Shown here one piece after another: positions 20,650-30,692 of a stretch of 64,000 nucleotides of DNA. Each line of letters begins with the position of its first letter. Within the stretch, counting starts at the first letter, position 1. The DNA is taken from NCBI GenBank assembly GCA_036924285.1, contig JAYKYS010000007.1:30372001-30436000 (forward strand), given 5' to 3'. The notes under the pieces were generated by a model. It worked only from the letters and a program-made list of their open reading frames with translations, was not told where the DNA came from and searched no databases. Origin of the DNA: Asterella californica (taxonomy: Eukaryota; Streptophyta; Marchantiopsida; Marchantiales; Aytoniaceae). The translations under genes were made by a program, and so were the position numbers.

Positions 20650-22224
20650 GTACCTCACTACTTCATTTGGACGCCTAGTGGTGAAGTTACGAGACTCGAA
20701 AGAATGGAAAATCAAGCTAAGCTCTAGGTTACTGTTGCTGATTGGGTATTTGCGGCTCCTCGCGTTATACTAAGGACGTAAGGGGTCTGCTTGCTGATTA
20801 TCAATGAAAAACTTTCACGTACGTGAGTGATGTAAAGGGGCAACTTAAGGGGTTAGCTTGTTTCTGTGACTTGTCGGTGAACAGTTCAGGGAATTGAGAA
20901 GTCCAATGCATGCGCGCAAAGTGTCATTGGGTTCGATCTGTGCATACTACACGTTGGTTAAGACGGTTTGTGAAGAGACGGATCGAGGAATGTGTTCTGA
21001 GAGAAATTGAGACGCAAGGAAAGGATTTGGGGAGCTTCAGTGACCTATGAAAGAGAGTTAGTCCGTTCGGACCGTTTCGAAGTCCAAACTTGATGTCCTT
21101 GGATCCATCAGGATCAGAAAGCAGAGTTCTTCATGAAATTGAAAACGATACGAAGTTTCATCGGACGGTTTGGGAGTTCTAGGTGAAATTGGCTCGTAAG
21201 GAAACGCTTACGTCCGTTTTTTATTTGCTTGCGACCTGAAGTTGGATTGTTCTTCACGATCGGTGAATCAAGCTCTTCGTACTTGGTGCCTATGCGATCA
21301 GAGAGTCTTCACCTACGCATAGAAGAAGACGGTACGTGGATTGGATTGTTGGTTTGGATGTGGTGAGCGAGTTTGAGTCACAAGGAGTCAATTTACGTCA
21401 GTTTTTTGCATCCTGCGACCAAATGTCTTGCGAAGTTTTGCCAAGGGAACTCTAAACGGATTGTTTGGAGTCTTGTTGGGTTCAAGATGCTAGATCTACC
21501 TACCAGAGAAGACGTAGATCAGATCAAGAGATCCGTTTGGACGGTGTGCACGGTTTTAAGCCGGAGGGAGAAGTTTTTGAAAGTTCGATCATTTGCGATC
21601 AAAAATCGACGATATCTCAGCTATCGGGAGTCGGATCTGATATTTCTTGAGAGTCAAGAAGGAAGGCCTTATCGACATCTGAAGACCGTTTGGCGAAAAG
21701 AGAAAGTTCTCAGATAAGTCTTTTTTCGGTTCTTTCGCTACAGTTTTTGTCTTTTTGAGTTCGTTAGAGTTCTAGTTGGTTGGTACAGCTTGTGGTAGCT
21801 AGCTTTAGCTAAGGGCTTGTACATGGAAGTTGTTTGGACTTGGGTTTGAATAGTGTGATGCTGGTGCAGCTCTTTTTGTTAGCAAAGGGATATTTCTCTT
21901 GCTTTGAGCTACGTTTCGATAGTTTTGGGTCTGGGTTGAGATTCAAAGGCTCGTTTTAGAGGGACCTCTCTAAAACGAGCCTGTAAAACGAGCCTGATCG
22001 ATCTGTAATCTGCTGGTGCAGATTACAGACCGCTCAGGTTTGTTTTTTTGTTTTGCATTCTTATAGAAGAAGAATCTGGAGTGTAAAGTAAGAGTTAGTA
22101 TACCTTGCGACACTTGTTCTCGTGGTTGTTTCTTTCTGTCTTGTCTCCGCTCGACACACTACATCTCCACAGCCAAGAACCTCGTGTTTTCCTGGACATC
22201 CTTCAAGCAAAATCTGGCACGATA
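20650..22224 (-). repeat. Family A repeat copy A3, 3' end truncated
   Basis: In minus orientation it starts at 22224 with TATCGTGCCAGATTTTGC, which aligns with the start of A4 and A6, and runs through the family interior (for example the CGGTTCA/CAAGCG-rich part near 20900-21000). It breaks off inside the first 157-bp unit at about 20650, where the gypsy gag begins. GCGT flanks its start on the minus strand. The interior contains open frames of up to 114 codons that are not conserved between copies. Confidence 0.7.
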
Positions 22225-22360
22225 ACGCGTACTGATATGAAATTCTGAATTCTTATTTCAATTGTAACTAAATTTACAAAACTTCGTGATTAAGTCCTTA
22301 TTGGTTTAATGTGGTCCTTTAGTAGTATCCAAGAAAGATGCGTTCTTGTCTTTTAGACGT
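22225..22360. other. Short AT-rich spacer between A3 and A4
   Basis: This 136-bp spacer does not match the spacer between copies A5 and A6, so the head-to-tail arrangement is not an amplified unit. It ends with ACGT, which is duplicated on the far side of A4. Confidence 0.5.
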
Positions 22361-24271
22361 TGTCGTATCGTGGACCGGCTCCTACATGAAAATCAAATTT
22401 TGACTTTTGTCGCTGCAAAGACACTTATGGGTAAGACAAGCTAGGCCCTAGCTTATGAGTTTTTGGCACAATTTTAGATCTCCATTTCCATCGCACAGAT
22501 GGGTAGAGCTCCTTGTCAGCTTTCCAAAGGCACTTTGTCTACTTCGTTTGGACGCCTAGTGGAGAAGTTACAGGACTCGAAAGATGGAGAAAATAAGCTA
22601 GGCCCCAGTTTACGGGTTTTTGGCACCATTTCGGATCTTTGTTTTCATCGCACAGATGGGTAGAGCTCCTTGTCAGCTTTCCATAGGCACTTTGTCTACT
22701 TCGTTTGGGCGCCTAGTGGAGAAGTTACAGGACTCGAAAGATGGAGAAAACAAGCTAGGCCCCAGCTTACGGGCTTTTGGCGCAACTTCGGATCTTCACT
22801 TTCATCACATAGATGGGTAGAGCTCGCTGTCAGCTTTCCATGAGCATCTTGTTTACTTCGTTTGGACATCCAGAGAAGAAGTTATGCGATTCGAAAGAAG
22901 ACTGTAACAAGGGAGGTGCTTAAGGGGCTAGCTTGCACCTGCGATCGGGAAGCGGACGGTTCGGGAGATTTGGAGGTCCAATGCAAGCGCGCAAGGCGTC
23001 GTTGGGTTCAGATCCGTGCAGGCTACGCACTGGTTCAAACGGTTTGGGAAGAGACGGATCAGGGAGTGTGTACTGAGTGAAATTGAGACGCAGGAAGCAG
23101 ATTTGGAGTTTTCAGTTACCTGTGAAGGAGAGTTGGACCGTTCGGGCCGTTCCGGAGTCCAAACTTGCTGTCCTTGGATCCAACGGGATCAGAACATCGA
23201 GTTCTACAGGAAATTGAAGACGATACCAGTTTTCATCGGGCGGTTTGGAAATTCTGAGTGAAATTGGCTCGCAGGGAAGCGCTTACAACAGATTTTCGTT
23301 CACCTGCGACCTGAGGTTGGGCTGTTATTCGCGATCGGTGAGCCAAGCTCTTCGTTCTTGGTGCCTACGCGATCAGGGAGTCTTCATCTACGCATAGGAG
23401 AAGACTGTACGTGAATTGGATTGTTGGTTTGAGTGTGGTGAGCAAGTTTGAGCCGCAGGGAGCAGATTTACGACAGTTTTTTGCAACCTGCGACCAAATT
23501 TCTTGCGTGGTTTTGCAATGGGAACTCCAAACGGCTTGTTTGGAGTCTTGTTGGGTTCAGGGTAGCTGGATCTATCTGTCAGGGAAGACTGATATCAATT
23601 TAGACGATCCATTTGTGCGTGGTGTGCGGTTTTAAGCCGCAGGGAGCAATTTTTGAAGGTTCGGTCACTTGCGACCGAAAATCGGCGATATCTCGGCTGA
23701 TGGGAATCGGATCTGAAGGTTTCTTGGGTTAACGGAGTCAGCGGAGGAGACCCTATCGACATCTGAAGTCCGTTTGGCGAAAGGAGAAAGTTCACAGATA
23801 GGTCTTTTTTGGTTTCTTCGCTACGGGTTTTGCTCTTTTGAGTTCGTTAGAGTTCTGGTTGGTTGTATACAGCTTGTGGTAGCTAGCTTTAGCTAAGAGC
23901 TTATACATGGATGTGGTTTGGACTTGAGTTTGAATCGCGTGATATTGCTATGGCTCTGTTTGTTAGCAAAGAGAAGTTTCTCTTGCTTTGAGCTACGCTT
24001 CGGTGATTTTGGGTCAGGGTTGCGATTCAAGGGTTGTTTTCAGGGGCTTTTGAAGCGGGTTACAGACCGCTCTGGTCTGTTTTTCAATTCTGTGCTCTTA
24101 GGAGAAAGAATCGACAGCGTACATACATTTGGAGTGTATATATCGCAGCGTTCGTTTTCGTGGTTGTTTTTCTCTGTCTTGTCTCTTGTTTCAGCACACA
24201 ACATCTCCACAGCCAAGAACCTCGCGTTTTCCTGGACATCCTTCACGCACAAAATATCCGACACGACGATA
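22361..24271 (-). repeat. Family A repeat copy A4, complete, with 4-bp target duplication
   Basis: In plus coordinates it begins TGTCGTATCGTGGACCGGCT (22361) and ends CCGACACGACGATA (24271), so on the minus strand it runs from TATCGTCGTGTCGG to ...CACGATACGACA. ACGT precedes (22357-22360) and follows (24272-24275), a perfect 4-bp target duplication. The length is 1911 bp. Near its 3' end (22430-22900) are three tandem 157-bp units. The unequal internal structure, TG/CA-like ends and duplication suggest a solo LTR of an unidentified retroelement. No conserved ORF was seen. Confidence 0.75.
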
Positions 24272-24275
24272 ACGT

Positions 24276-25221
24276 CCTTATGTTTTGTTACACTTACTTA
24301 TTTCTGCAATATTCAACTACACATTCAGTATGTTTATATCCTCATTTTTATCAATTTAATCGTTTAGAATTCTGGATTCAAACTGTCCCATTATAGTCTT
24401 GGTAAGTTAGTTACAAAAATCCACATCAAAGTCTTTCAGACATAGTGAGTTGGATTGATGCTATAGTATCTATTTTATGTTCATAGGTCATTTCTTTCTC
24501 TCTTATATTTAGTTCTTGCTTGTTGATGTCACCAAGAACTATAAATAAATGATAGTTTTAGAAATATTCTCTTGACAAACACAGAATGCATGCAGGTAAT
24601 GAAAATATCCAGTTCAAAAGGTAAAACCAACAAACACTTATTTATTCACAACTACTCCAACATTTTAATCATCTAGAAAGAATGTTGTAGTCGAATGCAT
24701 TCTTTAAATACTGAACACCTTATCTTGCACGATGATATCATACATAAAATATCCCTGATATACGTTTTTGACGTTTTGGAAACGAAATAGTTCAAGGTTT
24801 TCTAATGGCAAGTAACTCTTTTAATACTTTGATACAATACAGATGAATAGAATGAATTTTGTTTTCCGTTACATCATTTAAAATGGTATTGTTTTCTTTA
24901 TCACACTTCAGATATGAGTTATAATGTGGTTTGTGTTATTTAAAAATTTTATTGACAAGCTCTTGTTTAATTATTTATGTGCATACTTATTTTGAGTTCA
25001 GGATAAAATATCAAAAGGTGCGATAATTATGTTTATTTTGTGACGTTATCATATTCTTTAATAACAAATGATCATCGTGGATACAGAACACTTTAAGAAG
25101 TCTTGGAAATGTGTTTATGCAGATTTGGATTTGTTACTATCCTCAGTAAAAGGTTGTACACCTCAGTCGTATATGGAGACTGGTGTGATATATGATAATT
25201 TAAAACATGTTATTGGTTTTT
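24276..25221 (+). repeat. Degraded second Helitron-derived fragment
   Basis: 24620-24760 matches 6290-6430 (AAACCAACAAACAC, CTTGCAC, AATGATATCATACA in the same order and spacing). 24790-24890 matches 6050-6160 (GTTCAAGGTTTTCTAA...GGCAAG, ATACAATACA, ATGAATAGAATGA). The matched parts lie in the region of the other copy between Rep and helicase. No protein motif survives here. Confidence 0.6.
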
Positions 25222-25360
25222 GTTTCTTTTTGGTAGAAGTTGTTGTGACACATTAAAATTGTCATTTTTTGCCTCTTTTGGTAGAAGTGTTGTGACACAT
25301 TAAAATTATTGTTTTTGTCTCTTTTGGTAGAAGTGTTGTGACACATTAAAACTATCGTTT
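25222..25360. repeat. Three tandem copies of an approximately 50-bp unit
   Basis: The core TTTTGGTAGAAGTGTTGTGACACATTAAAA (shown here only as its key parts TTTTGGTAGAAGTG and TTGTGACACATTAAAA) occurs three times at about 25228, 25276 and 25325. The spacer of each unit is T-rich. No function is evident. Confidence 0.75.
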
Positions 25361-26879
25361 AAATGGCTCATGATGCTAAAGTTCAGTACTATATTTATGG
25401 ACTCGAGTTTAAAATTTCAGATATGATATCAGTGATTTGTTTCTCTTTTCAAAAATACTTAAATTATGTAAATTAACATCTATACACACCAAAAGAATTA
25501 CTCTAATTAGATTTATTTTAAGTAGTATAGTACACATGGAACTCACACACCGAATTTACATCTCTCATAAACGTGCTTGGCGAGTCCGCTTGAGGAAGCA
25601 CATCATGTTTGATCATGTAAGCGAATGTGATGTAAGATATTCACGTAGCCAAAAGATGATAAGATTATGATGATCAATATCTTTAGAAAAAAAGGAGGGT
25701 TTAGTGTTAGAACAGCGTTACCGTTTAGTGTTAGGGTTCAAGGTGACACAAATATCAGTGAATATAAAAATATGATGAGAAGAAAATGCTACAAATTCTT
25801 ACAACAACAAGTTGATTGTATATATAATATACTTTATTTAATTTTTAGTATATTTATTTAATGATTTATATTCAAATTAGATAAAGTATATATGATCAAT
25901 GCAAGAAAAACTTGCAAGAATGAGTTACTTTCCAAATAAAGTAACATAATATGGTATGTCACGTAAGTTTAGCACCTTGGCTAGGTTGACCGAGTGCGGA
26001 GTGGCTAATCCCGATAGGGCCGTTAGTGCCGTTAGGCCGAGATCTTGGGATGACCCACTAAGGGTATACTTCGCAGGTTGGGCTTGGAGGCCTTAGTTCT
26101 TCAAGTTGAGCCTTCAAGCTCCTGGCTATGGTGAATACTCTAGTTGAGTGTAACCCGGATTCTCTTCGAGCGTAGAGTGGGTTTGACTTGACCGTCTGTG
26201 AGTAATCATTGTTGCCATGTTGGAGATGATAATTTCTCTGTTCAGATTACTTGAAGAACTGAGTGCAGGTCGAGACGGAGTTCAGTAAGAGCTCGCTGAT
26301 TTGAAATCATCCGCTGGTATCTTCGAGTGTCGTCATTAGTGTTTGATTGTTTGGACCTGCGATCGAGGTGTGTGTGGACGCATGGTACCTTGCTGTTCAC
26401 GGATTGATAGCTGTTGTGGGGTCGAGTGGAAATTTTCTGTCATGCGGAAGCGCTGCAGAAATTTTACGAAATGTTCTTGAAGTGACATGTTCGGACCGGA
26501 GTGTGCGTTTGGACGTAGCAGATGAAATACTTGTCAATGTCAGATCGGAGTGGGCTCTTTGGAAGCACATTGGAGAAACGATTCTAGTGCATCAAGTTTC
26601 ATGGAGTTTGGTCGAGCATCAAAGAAGTTATGGCATGTCGAAGTTTGCTGCCGTGTTACCCGGAAGTGCAAAAATGCTAGTTACGTCCGATTTTTGTGCA
26701 ATTTTGTGTGGAAACTCAAGTTTATGAGTTTTCTTGTGTGTGTGCATTCACGAAGTGTGAATTGTGCATTCGTGAACCTGTTTGTAGTGGTTCGAATTGA
26801 CTTTGCGTGTTCTTGTTGTTTTACGTCAGATTTTGATTACCCATGTGCACCCACGAGCTGTTTTTGGTGTTTCCGAATC
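25361..26879. other. Intergenic stretch, possible retroelement-derived DNA, no gene recognised
   Basis: The base composition switches from AT-rich to GC-rich at about 25960. The GC-richer part (25960-26800) has long open frames (up to 126 codons from 26347) without recognisable motifs. A sharp compositional border like this suggests an inserted element, perhaps an LTR, but no partner copy is in the window. Confidence 0.3.
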
Positions 26880-27190
26880 TCTTTTGGTGCAATTTGGTGC
26901 AATTCGAGTGGTAGCCGAGTCTCTTTTGGTGTGCGAGTATAAGTTCTTCTCCTACTCAAGCGGAGCGGAGCGGAGCGGAGAGTGAGCGGAGATGTCATTT
27001 GGTGCAATTCGAGTTGTAGCCGAGTCTCTTTTGGTGTGCGAGTACAAGTTCCTCTCCTACCCAAGCGGAGCGGAGAGTGAGCGGAGGTATCACTGTGTGG
27101 AGTGCGTGTTAGGAGGCTTCGAGGAGCAGAGGTGCATGAGTGCGGAGCCTGAGCGGAGCCTGAGCCTGAGCCCGAGCCCGCCGTAAGTCA
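26880..27190. repeat. Duplicated 105-bp unit with CGGAG microsatellite
   Basis: The segment TTTGGTGCAATTCGAGT...GTAGCCGAGTCTCTTTTGG...GTGCGAGTA...CTCCTAC is present twice, starting near 26890 and 26998. Each copy ends in a run of CGGAG units (about 26960-26990 and 27065-27090). A GAGCCTGAGC/GAGCCCGAGC run follows at 27140-27180. Confidence 0.8.
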
Positions 27191-28097
27191 GCTTGCTGGC
27201 GTGCGTGAGAGAGGTATGCAAGTTTCAGTTATATGGAAGTGTAAAACCAGTAGGTCACTCATCCCAACACTATTATTGGACTTGCACACTTAACTCTGTA
27301 GTCTTAGCTTTGGCTTTATCACTAGACCAATAGCTCTTGGTGTCTTACAAGGATGCGTGCAAGTACTTATGGACTTGTTTAAAGTAGAAGGAGACATTCT
27401 CGCACGTTCCTAGAGGAGTGATAGGACGATCTCACAGTATTAGGAGGAAGCTATAGTTGTGGTAGTGTTTGTCTATACGGTAGAGACGCGTATGGAGGCA
27501 GTTGTCTTGGGTGAGCTAGTAGAGCTATCACGTAGATATTTTTGGAGCTACTAGAGGTGTGGATATCTAGTTAGTGACCTTAAGTACTAGTTACGAAAGT
27601 TGGTGATCATTTATTGTGCATGTGGTCACCGAAGAGGAGACGTCAGTCCGGGTGGGGCTGGGTTTCTCTTTATGTGAATGTTTGAATGGAGGGTTATCAT
27701 TTGGACTTCTTGTGGTTGGAACCTCTCCATATTATGCTTCCTGTTTGTGCGATGCGTTTGCTTGTGTAGACGTTTGATTTCCGGAGTGAGTTCACTCGAG
27801 TGTGCTGTCTGTAGTGAGGTTGGAGTTGCGGACCAGTCATACTATCTTTGTTTCTCTCACGATGCGGTTGGAGTGACGACCAACAGACCGTGAGAGGTTG
27901 CCTGTGGTGATGACAGGTACAGGTTGCTTTACCTTGACCGTCCTAGTAGGAGATAGGTGAGCTCAGTAGGAACGGAGTTAGGCAAGTGGTGGTTACGGTG
28001 GTGACGGTGATTTCGGCATTCTGGTTGGAGAGTGTGTTACTGATATTCTATCGTCACGGAGTGGTGGAGACTCTTGGACAGTGGGTATACACGGAGT
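27191..28097. other. Intergenic stretch, no gene recognised
   Basis: G- and T-rich sequence without long conserved-looking frames. A border with family A copy A5 lies at about 28098. It may be part of the same unrecognised element that begins near 25960. Confidence 0.3.
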
Positions 28098-28412
28098 GGA
28101 GTGCCTATGGAAAGTTAACAACGAGCTCTACCCATTAATGTAATGAAAGTGAAGATTCGAAGTTGTGTAAAAAGTTTGTAAGCTAGAGCTTAGCTTACTT
28201 TTTTCATCTTTTGGGTCTCGTAACTTCTCCACTAGGCGTCCAAATGAAGTAGACAAAGTACCTATGGAAAGTTGAAAAAGAGCTCTACCCATGAAAGTGA
28301 AGATCCGAAGTTTTGTAAAAAACCTCATTTTTTGTCCAATGGGTGCATTTGAAGCAATAATGGTAAGTATCATAAATAGATTTTTAGGTAGGAGTCGGTC
28401 CACGACACGACA
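28098..28412 (+). repeat. Family A repeat copy A5, 3' end only
   Basis: Two 157-bp-type units (GTGCCTATGGAAAG...CTCTACCCAT...GAAAGTGAAGAT) are followed by the family terminus GGTCCACGACACGACA at 28412. The 5' part is missing. It is followed by a 256-bp AT-rich spacer and then complete copy A6 in the same orientation. Confidence 0.7.
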
Positions 28413-28668
28413 GTGTCTTGAACCAATCTTTATTTTCTTTGTAGTAAAGAATCAACAAAAGTTACCTTGTTTGATATTCGGATCAAAATATGTTCTGCAC
28501 AACGAAGAATGAATTTCAAAAAAGGTAAACATGACTTCCTTCTAGCATCTTCATTACAATTTGGATATGCTTACTATTTTGGATGCTATAATTTTTCTTG
28601 AAACCACTTTACAACACACCAGCACCATACTCAAATCGTGCTTTCTCAATGAAAATTATTTCTTACGG
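28413..28668. other. AT-rich spacer between A5 and A6
   Basis: Nothing recognisable. The sequence differs from the A3-A4 spacer. Confidence 0.4.
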
Positions 28669-30692
28669 TGTCGCGTCAGATTTTTTGCATGAAGGATGTC
28701 CAAGAAAACGCGAGGTTTCTGGCTGTGGAGATGTTGTGTGTTGAACAGAGACAAGACGGAGAAAAATAACCATGAAAATGAATGTTGCAATATATACCAA
28801 CTCCAAATGTATGTACACTGCCGGTTCTTACTTCCTAAGAACACAAAACTGAGAAACAGATCAAAGCGGTCTGTAATCTGCTTCAAAGCCCCTAAAACGA
28901 ACCCCTGAATCTCAACCCTGATCCAAAACCACCGAAGCGTAGCTCAAAGTAAGAGAAACTTTCCTTTGCTAACAAACAGAGCTACACCAGTATCACACGA
29001 TTGAAACCCAAGTCCAAACCACATCATGTACAAGCTCTTAGCCAAAGCTAGCTACCACAAGCTGTATATAGCCAACTAGATCTCTAACAAACTCAAAAGG
29101 ACGAAACTCGTAACGAAGGAACCGAAAAAGATCTATCTGAGAACTTTCTTCTTTCGTCAAACGATCTTCAGATGTCGATAGGGTCTTCTCCCCTGACTCC
29201 GTTGGCTCAGAAAACCTTCAGATCAGACTCCCAACAGCCGAGATATCGCGGGTTTCGGTCGTAGGTGACCGAATCTTCAAAAACTCCTCCCTGCGACTTA
29301 AAACCACACACACCGCACAAACGGATCGCTTGATCTGATATTTGTCTTCTCACAGGTAGATCTAGCTACCCTGAACCCAATGAGACTCCAAACAAGCCGT
29401 TTGGAGTTCCCCTTGCAAAACCATGCAAGAAATTTGGTCGTAGGTTGCAAAAAACTGACGTAAATTAGCTCCCTACGGCTCAAACTTGCTCACCACATCC
29501 AAACCAACAATCCAATCCACACATGGTCTTCTCGTAGGCGTAGATAAAGACTCACTGATCGCGTAAGCACCAAGAACGAAGAGCTTGGCTCATCGATCGC
29601 GAAGAACAAACCAATCTCAGGTCGCAGGCGAACAAAAATCTGATGTAAGCACTTCCCTGCGAGTCAATTTCACTCAGAACTCCCAAACCGCCTGATGAAA
29701 CTTCGTATTGTCTTCAATTTCCTGAAGAACTCGTTGTTCTGATCTCGATGGATCCAAGGACAGCAAGTTTGGACTCTAGAACGGTCCGAACGGTCCAACT
29801 CTCCTTCACAGATAACTAAAAACTCCAAATCTGCTTCCTACGTCTCAATTTCTCTCAGAACACAACCTCTGATCCGTCTCTTCAAGAACCGTCTTAACCC
29901 ACACGTAGCTTGCACAGATCTGAACCCAACGACGCCTTGCGCGTTTGCATTGGACCTCCGAATCTCCCGAACCGTCCGCTTACAGGTCGCAGGTGCAAGC
30001 TAACCTCTTAAGCAACCCACTTACGTCAGTCTTTGTACGTACGAAGTTATCTGTCAATAATGAGGAAGCAGGCCCCTTGCATCTTTAATATAACGCCTAG
30101 GGCTGCAAATACCCAGTCAGCAAGTAAACTAAGACCTAGCTTGATTTTCCCTTCTTTCGAGTCGCATAACTTCTCCAGTAAGTGTCCAAATGAAGTAGAC
30201 AAGATGCCCATGAAAAGCTGACAACGAGCTCTACCCATCTATGTGATGAAAGTGAAGATCCAAAGTTGTGCCAAAAGCCCGTAAGCTAGAGCCTAGCTTG
30301 TTTTCTCCATCTTTCGAGTCTTGTAACTTCTCCACTAGGCGTCCAAACGAAGTAGACAAAGTGTCTATGAAAAGTTGACAAGGAGCTCTATCCACTGATC
30401 CGATAAAAGCGAAGATCCGAAGTTGGCCAAAAGCTCGTAAGCTGGGGCCTAGCTTGTTTTCTCCATCTTTCGAGTCTTGTAACTTCTCCACTAGGCGTCC
30501 AACGAAGTAGACAAAGTGCCTATGGAAAGCTGACAATGAGCTCTATCCATCTATGCGATGAAAATGGAGATCCGAAATGATGCCAAAAGCCCGTAAGCTA
30601 TGGGCCTAGCTTATCTTTCTCATGAGTGTCTTTGGAGCGACAAGCATCGAAGTCTGAATTTCAGATAGGAGCCGGCGGTCCACGACACGACA
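28669..30692 (+). repeat. Family A repeat copy A6, complete
   Basis: Starts TGTCGCGTCAGATTTTTTGC at 28669 and ends GTCCACGACACGACA at 30692 (2024 bp). TGTCG at the start and CGACA at the end form a short terminal inverted repeat, as in LTRs. Three 157-bp tandem units occupy about 30140-30625 (TTTCGAGTC at about 30160, 30317 and 30473). The flanks are ACGG and ACGA, a near-match to a 4-bp target duplication. Interior frames are shadows; none is conserved among copies. Confidence 0.75.

Noticed and set aside
22361..24271. Family A repeats as DNA transposons with terminal inverted repeats
   Set aside because: The terminal inversion is only about 5-8 bases (TGTCG/CGACA) and no transposase is seen; solo LTRs fit better, though the class stays open.
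25700..25740. GTTTAGTGTTAGGGTT looks like plant telomeric repeat (TTTAGGG)
   Set aside because: Only one imperfect unit is present; no array.
25960..26340. Possible ribosomal RNA-like GC-rich stretch
   Set aside because: No conserved rRNA core words were recognised.
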